Shown: positions 34,155 through 37,285 of the stretch, in pieces | Layout of the letters: each line of letters starts with the position of its first letter | Numbering within the stretch: the first letter of the stretch is position 1 | Assembly (NCBI GenBank): GCA_902801885.1 | Contig: CADCJX010000024.1 | Location: forward strand, 1 to 37,285 | Reading direction: 5' to 3' | Length of the DNA: 37,285 nt | From: an uncultured Bacteroidia bacterium | GTDB lineage: Bacteria; Bacteroidota; Bacteroidia; Bacteroidales; UBA932 | Notes under the pieces: model-generated | The model's database searches: none | The model's input: the letters and a program-made list of their open reading frames with translations, nothing else | Told to the model about the DNA's origin: nothing | Made by a program: the position numbers and the translations under genes

Positions 34155-35518
34155 CGTTTGCGCGGCGCGAAAGTGAAGGTGTCCTGAACCTTTCCGGTCA
34201 GGATGTTGTGAATCGTTATCTCCAACTTCCTGCCCCTGACTTCTCCTTCGATGACCGTCGGGAACCTGCCTTCTTTTAAGGGATCCATATCGGGACCTCC
34301 TCCCACTATCTGTGCCCAGTGCCTGTCACCGGCAGGGGCATCATAACGATAGATGTGCTGATGTGCCGTGATCACAAGCTGGCAGCCGGCCTTGTCGAGG
34401 ATCGGTCCCCAAAGCTGGGCACATGTACGCTGCCAGATCGCGAAATCATGCTTGTAACGGGGATCCTTGTCGGCCGGAGCGACATCGCCGGGATTTGCTG
34501 TCGGATCCGAATCGAAAAGCGGGATATGGCAGAACGCAACCAGGTATGGTGCCTTGGCTATCTCCTTACGCTTCAAGACATCCTTAAGCCAGGCGACCTG
34601 TGCCTTACGGTACTCTCCGCTGTTGAAAAGTCCGGCGAACAAAGGATTGGTGTCAAGCTTGTCCTCGGCAGTGTCAAGGCCGATAAGAGCGATGTCTCCC
34701 ATCCTGACCGCGAAATTCCTTCCCAGATCCCAGTCCCTGGGAGCTCTTTCTTCAGGCTGACGGAACATCCAGACCTTTTCCAGGTGGCGGTTGGCCATTC
34801 CTCTGGAATCGTGGTTCCCGGGGCAGAAAAGATACGGAATCTGTGAAGCATAGTCCTTCCTGCTGATCTGCGGATCAAGGAATATTCCCACCTGGCTTTC
34901 AATGGTCTCCTGTGTGTTGGAGGCGTCTCCGTTCCAGATAACGCAGGACGGCGAGAGACTTGCCACCTTTTCTATGGTGGGTTCAATGGCGTTCCAACGT
35001 ACATGGGTGTCGTTTATGACGCAGAACTTTGCCGTGCTGGCCGGACCTGCGGTAATGAAACTATATATTTTTGAATCCTCTTCATTGCCGAGGATCTTCA
35101 TGTCATAACCTCCGCCGTAATGGATCCGGTCCGCCCCGATCTTGTAGTAATATTTCGTCGAAGGCTTGAGGCCGGTGACGCGGATCTGGCTCACCTTGTC
35201 GCTCAGTTCTGTCAGACGGTAACCTCCGCATTTTACCTTACGGGCATCGCTCAGGTCAGGTTTTTCCCCGATGAGCACATAGCCGTTCGCCAGGTCGCTC
35301 ACGGCAAAGGCGACACCGATGGAAGTCTCGGCATAATTCTGCAGCATCGGCGCCGAAACGATCAGCTTGCCCTCACCTGCATCCTTAATGACATCCGTCT
35401 TACTGATATCTGTCTTCCTGAGCGAAGCGAAGGATCTCTCCGCCGCATTCACCGCATTCCCGGCACTTGCCGCCGCAACCAGCATTGCGGTATCCTTGAT
35501 GAACGCTCTTCTTTTCAT
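34151..35518 (-). CDS. Tat-exported calcineurin-type metallophosphoesterase
   Basis: This 455-aa protein begins KRRAFIKDTAMLVAAASAG, a twin-arginine (RRxFIK) signal. After a linker comes a fibronectin-like N-terminal domain (VRVTGLKPSTKYYYK-type, here ending STKYYYKIG) as in purple-acid-phosphatase relatives. The metallophosphoesterase domain follows, with metal-binding motifs NDTHVRWN (about 169), WNGDASN, PGNHDSRG (about 236), FCHIPLFD (about 331) and TAHQHIYRYD (about 386). The substrate is unknown; exported family members include phosphatases and phosphodiesterases. A dispersed-repeat copy encodes part of the linker after the signal (RSFASLRKT). It follows the thioredoxin gene by 18 nt, so the two share an operon. 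Confidence 0.87.
   Translation of the reverse strand: MKRRAFIKDTAMLVAAASAGNAVNAAERSFASLRKTDISKTDVIKDAGEGKLIVSAPMLQNYAETSIGVAFAVSDLANGYVLIGEKPDLSDARKVKCGGYRLTELSDKVSQIRVTGLKPSTKYYYKIGADRIHYGGGYDMKILGNEEDSKIYSFITAGPASTAKFCVINDTHVRWNAIEPTIEKVASLSPSCVIWNGDASNTQETIESQVGIFLDPQISRKDYASQIPYLFCPGNHDSRGMANRHLEKVWMFRQPEERAPRDWDLGRNFAVRMGDIALIGLDTAEDKLDTNPLFAGLFNSGEYRKAQVAWLKDVLKRKEIAKAPYLVAFCHIPLFDSDPTANPGDVAPADKDPRYKHDFAIWQRTCAQLWGPILDKAGCQLVITAHQHIYRYDAPAGDRHWAQIVGGGPDMDPLKEGRFPTVIEGEVRGRKLEITIHNILTGKVQDTFTFAPRKR
35411..35437 (+). repeat. dispersed repeat, variant copy 3, inside the metallophosphoesterase gene
   Basis: The 27-nt sequence shares the core CTGAGCGAAGCGAAG with copies 1 and 2 and ends GGATCT instead of GAATCT. 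It is read in frame on the minus strand in the non-conserved linker after the Tat signal. The ending fits a widespread variant of the same repeat type that is often translated as PERSEGS (from memory). Confidence 0.6.
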
Positions 35519-35536
35519 ATCATTCCGAATATATTT

Positions 35537-36031
35537 CTACTTGATTCCCAGATGCTTCTTGACAGCGGCACGGATTCCGTCGCCCCTCAGGTTGGTCTCC
35601 AGTATGGTTCCGTCAGGACCGACCAGGATTATGTAGGGAATATATTGGAATCCGTAGTCCTTCGGAACGGATTCGGGGACGCTGAGGATCTGGGTCCAGG
35701 GAATCTTAAGTTCATCTACAGCCTTGAGGGTATTCTCCGGCTTGTCCATGACAGGGGCTCCGACGATGTCGAACTTTTCGCCTCGGAATTCATAATATAT
35801 GTCCTTCATGTTCGGGATTTCTTCCCTGCAGGGGCCGCACCATGAGGCCCAGAAGTCCACTAGGATGTACTTCCCTTTCCCTACGTAATCGGACAATTTC
35901 ATCACTTTCCCGTCCGGCTGGACCGCTTCAAAGTCGATGTATTTCCCCGGCCTGGATGGTTTAGCCGGCTGCGCCGTCGCCGTCAGGCACAGAAGTGCCG
36001 CGGCAGCCAATAGGATGATTCTGCTTTTCAT
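35537..36031 (-). CDS. TlpA/ResA-like exported thioredoxin
   Basis: This 164-aa protein has a signal peptide (MKSRIILLAAAALLCLTATA). A thioredoxin fold of the AhpC/TSA-TlpA type follows, with active site WASWCGPCRE (Cys65 and Cys68) and the cis-proline region FQYIPYIILVGPDG. Such proteins reduce disulfides or cytochrome-c cysteines in the periplasm. It is short compared with the long DUF4369-containing Bacteroidota members, so it is the bare domain. It is the first gene of an operon with the metallophosphoesterase. The 212 nt upstream of it contain the palindromic element at 36072-36199. Confidence 0.9.
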   Translation of the reverse strand: MKSRIILLAAAALLCLTATAQPAKPSRPGKYIDFEAVQPDGKVMKLSDYVGKGKYILVDFWASWCGPCREEIPNMKDIYYEFRGEKFDIVGAPVMDKPENTLKAVDELKIPWTQILSVPESVPKDYGFQYIPYIILVGPDGTILETNLRGDGIRAAVKKHLGIK

Positions 36032-36071
36032 ATTTCTTTCTTTTCTCCTGCAATATACGAATAATACTTCA

Positions 36072-36199
36072 AAAAGGGGACTATAACCCCATGAACCACT
36101 GCCACCCTCGGCACGTTAAGAGGGGGGACCGGAGCGAAACGAAGTGAAGCGAACGGTGGGGCTGCAAAGCGGCGGTTCATGGGGTCATAGTCCCCTTTT
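36072..36199. repeat. 128-bp element with 26-bp terminal inverted repeats (candidate MITE)
   Basis: The left arm 36072-36097 and right arm 36174-36199 pair at 25 of 26 positions (single mismatch at A36085/C36186). The outer ends are AAAAGGGGACTAT and ATAGTCCCCTTTT. The arms enclose a 76-nt core that can fold further (CCACC at 36102-36106 with GGTGG at 36155-36159) and is rich in GCGAA steps. No coding frame of note is inside. It lies between the MBOAT and thioredoxin genes and could also end MBOAT transcription. Confidence 0.65.
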
Positions 36200-36243
36200 G
36201 AAAAGTGTATGAAAAAAGGAAAAACAGTCCTAACCTGGCCAGT

Positions 36244-37285
36244 CTAGAACTGGAAGTAGATGAAACTTTGGAGGTCTGCGGTCACGAACTGGCAGATGAT
36301 GAAGACTGCGACAAGGCAGACTACGGCCATCAGAACAAGCGGCATCTTTGCAAACCAGATCCGGTAACGTCTCTTGAAATCGTCCGGAAGCCAATGGATC
36401 AGCATGCCGATAAGGAACACCAGGATGATGGTCCTGTGCTGCCATGCCATCTGGGGCACCAGCGACCAGTCCCAGCTTCCACCAATCTGGTTCACCATAT
36501 TCTTCGCCGTACTCCATGCCTTCTCATTGGCCTCTGCCGGATCAAGGTTGGACCCACTGCGGAAGAAGAGTCGAGTGAAGGTTATGAATATGAAAGTCAT
36601 CAGCACGGCCCATGAATTCTTGATCCAATTGGAGAAACCGCCTTTGCGAACCTTGTGGAAGATTATCCCCACCAAGGCTCCGGCCAGGATGATCGCCGTC
36701 CACCAGAAGAAGAGGTTGAAGACCGGATAGTCATAGAAATACCTCAACGCCCCGAACGCACCCACGATCAGGACCATGATCAGCACCCGGAAATAGGCGT
36801 TGCAGCTGTGCCAGAAACGGTAGACCAGCATTCCGAGACCGTTCAGGCCGCCCCAGATCATAAAGTTCCAGCTGGCTCCGTGCCAGAGGCCACCCAGGAG
36901 CATAGTGTCCATCCTGTTGATGTCTGAGATCAATTCCTTGCGCCATGACTTCTTGAAAAGGATCAGTAGGGCCAGGACGGTCGTCAGGACCAACACGCTT
37001 CCGAAGACCCACAAGCTCCCGGCAAGTGCGGAAGCCAGGAAGGCTATTCCAAGGATGATCGCATAGGACCCTAAGGTGCCGTTACGATTGCCTCCTAGAG
37101 GAATATACAGATAGTCCCTGAGCCAGGTGGACAAGGAAATGTGCCACCTTCTCCAGAATTCGCCTGCATTCTTAGCCTTATACGGAGAATCGAAGTTCTT
37201 AGGCAGGTAGAATCCCATAAGCATGGCGACTCCTGTGGCAATGTCCGTGTAGCCTGAGAAGTCGGCATAGACCTGGAGTGAATAG
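36244..37285 (-). CDS. MBOAT-family O-acyltransferase (AlgI/DltB-like), 5' end outside window
   Basis: About 346 codons are visible; the frame runs on to the window edge with [20 protein letters not shown] before the first internal Met, so the true start lies outside. The visible part is a polytopic membrane protein with [20 protein letters not shown] and [10 protein letters not shown] and the catalytic-His segment [18 protein letters not shown]. These are hallmarks of AlgI/DltB-type MBOAT proteins that move acyl groups across the membrane onto polysaccharides. A full protein would be about 470-500 aa. No SGNH/AlgJ partner follows downstream; one could lie upstream outside the window. Confidence 0.92.
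   Translation of the reverse strand, partial: YSLQVYADFSGYTDIATGVAMLMGFYLPKNFDSPYKAKNAGEFWRRWHISLSTWLRDYLYIPLGGNRNGTLGSYAIILGIAFLASALAGSLWVFGSVLVLTTVLALLILFKKSWRKELISDINRMDTMLLGGLWHGASWNFMIWGGLNGLGMLVYRFWHSCNAYFRVLIMVLIVGAFGALRYFYDYPVFNLFFWWTAIILAGALVGIIFHKVRKGGFSNWIKNSWAVLMTFIFITFTRLFFRSGSNLDPAEANEKAWSTAKNMVNQIGGSWDWSLVPQMAWQHRTIILVFLIGMLIHWLPDDFKRRYRIWFAKMPLVLMAVVCLVAVFIICQFVTADLQSFIYFQF

Noticed and set aside
35120-35845. Plus-strand open frame across the thioredoxin/metallophosphoesterase junction
   Set aside because: It runs antisense through two well-supported genes and contains no recognisable motif.

Overview
The window looks like a chromosomal segment of a member of the Bacteroidota, most likely a gut- or rumen-type Bacteroidales. 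The evidence is: promoters of the Bacteroidota type (TAnnTTTG at -7, sometimes with TTG/TTTG about 20 nt upstream); few Shine-Dalgarno sequences; many lipoprotein and Sec signal peptides on carbohydrate-active enzymes; a fused SecDF; a ThrA-type fused aspartate kinase/homoserine dehydrogenase next to MetX and MetY; and families typical of the phylum (DUF4153, PD40/SPOR-like, DUF1080, GH172). No species can be named from the sequence alone.

Layout. 1-632 (minus strand): a tRNA-Leu(UAA) gene split in the anticodon loop by a 271-nt group I intron, followed by a perfect inverted repeat and the first 42 codons of a tyrosine integrase. This is the edge of an element that probably uses the tRNA 3' end as its attachment site and runs off the left of the window. 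710-2403 (minus): an FlK-like thioesterase and a sugar-isomerase-like protein that carries two copies of a small dispersed repeat. 2470-6799 (plus): an exported endonuclease/exonuclease/phosphatase-fold lipoprotein, a DUF4153 membrane protein, an exported protein of unknown function and a Gfo/Idh/MocA oxidoreductase. 6807-8744 (minus): a DUF1080 / HxH-metallohydrolase / DUF1080 fusion lipoprotein. 8839-9963 (plus): a LOG-family protein. 9966-14655 (minus): the metY-metX-thrA operon, read divergently from an Lrp/AsnC regulator (14807, plus) that leads a short operon with glycerate kinase and an exported putative glycoside hydrolase. A 38-nt pseudo-palindrome overlapping the metY promoter is a good candidate operator for the Lrp protein.

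18322-23221 (minus) and 23308-26230 (plus) form two back-to-back groups. One holds a GH36 alpha-galactosidase, a tandem two-domain esterase and a nucleoside-hydrolase lipoprotein. The other holds an exported CE1-like esterase, a GH172 (DUF2961) protein, a nucleoside 2-deoxyribosyltransferase-like protein and a small chimeric His-rich/TolC-tail protein. Together they suggest breakdown of esterified, galactose- and furanoside-containing glycans, although no SusC/SusD pair is in view. 26304-32179 holds housekeeping genes: enolase (plus), then aspartase and SecDF (minus), with clear terminators. 32319-34154 is a PD40/SPOR-like exported protein whose stop codon overlaps that of a convergent Tat-type metallophosphoesterase (34151-35518). 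A TlpA-like thioredoxin (35537-36031) precedes that gene in the same operon. A candidate MITE-like palindromic element (36072-36199) separates it from the C-terminal part of an MBOAT acyltransferase that runs off the right edge.

The most unusual items are the self-splicing-type intron in tRNA-Leu(UAA), the integrative element downstream of it, the 26-bp inverted-repeat element near 36.1 kb, the dispersed repeat inserted in frame in two coding regions, and the chimeric small protein at 25790-26230. I did not find a CRISPR array, a defence island, or an obviously new multi-gene system.
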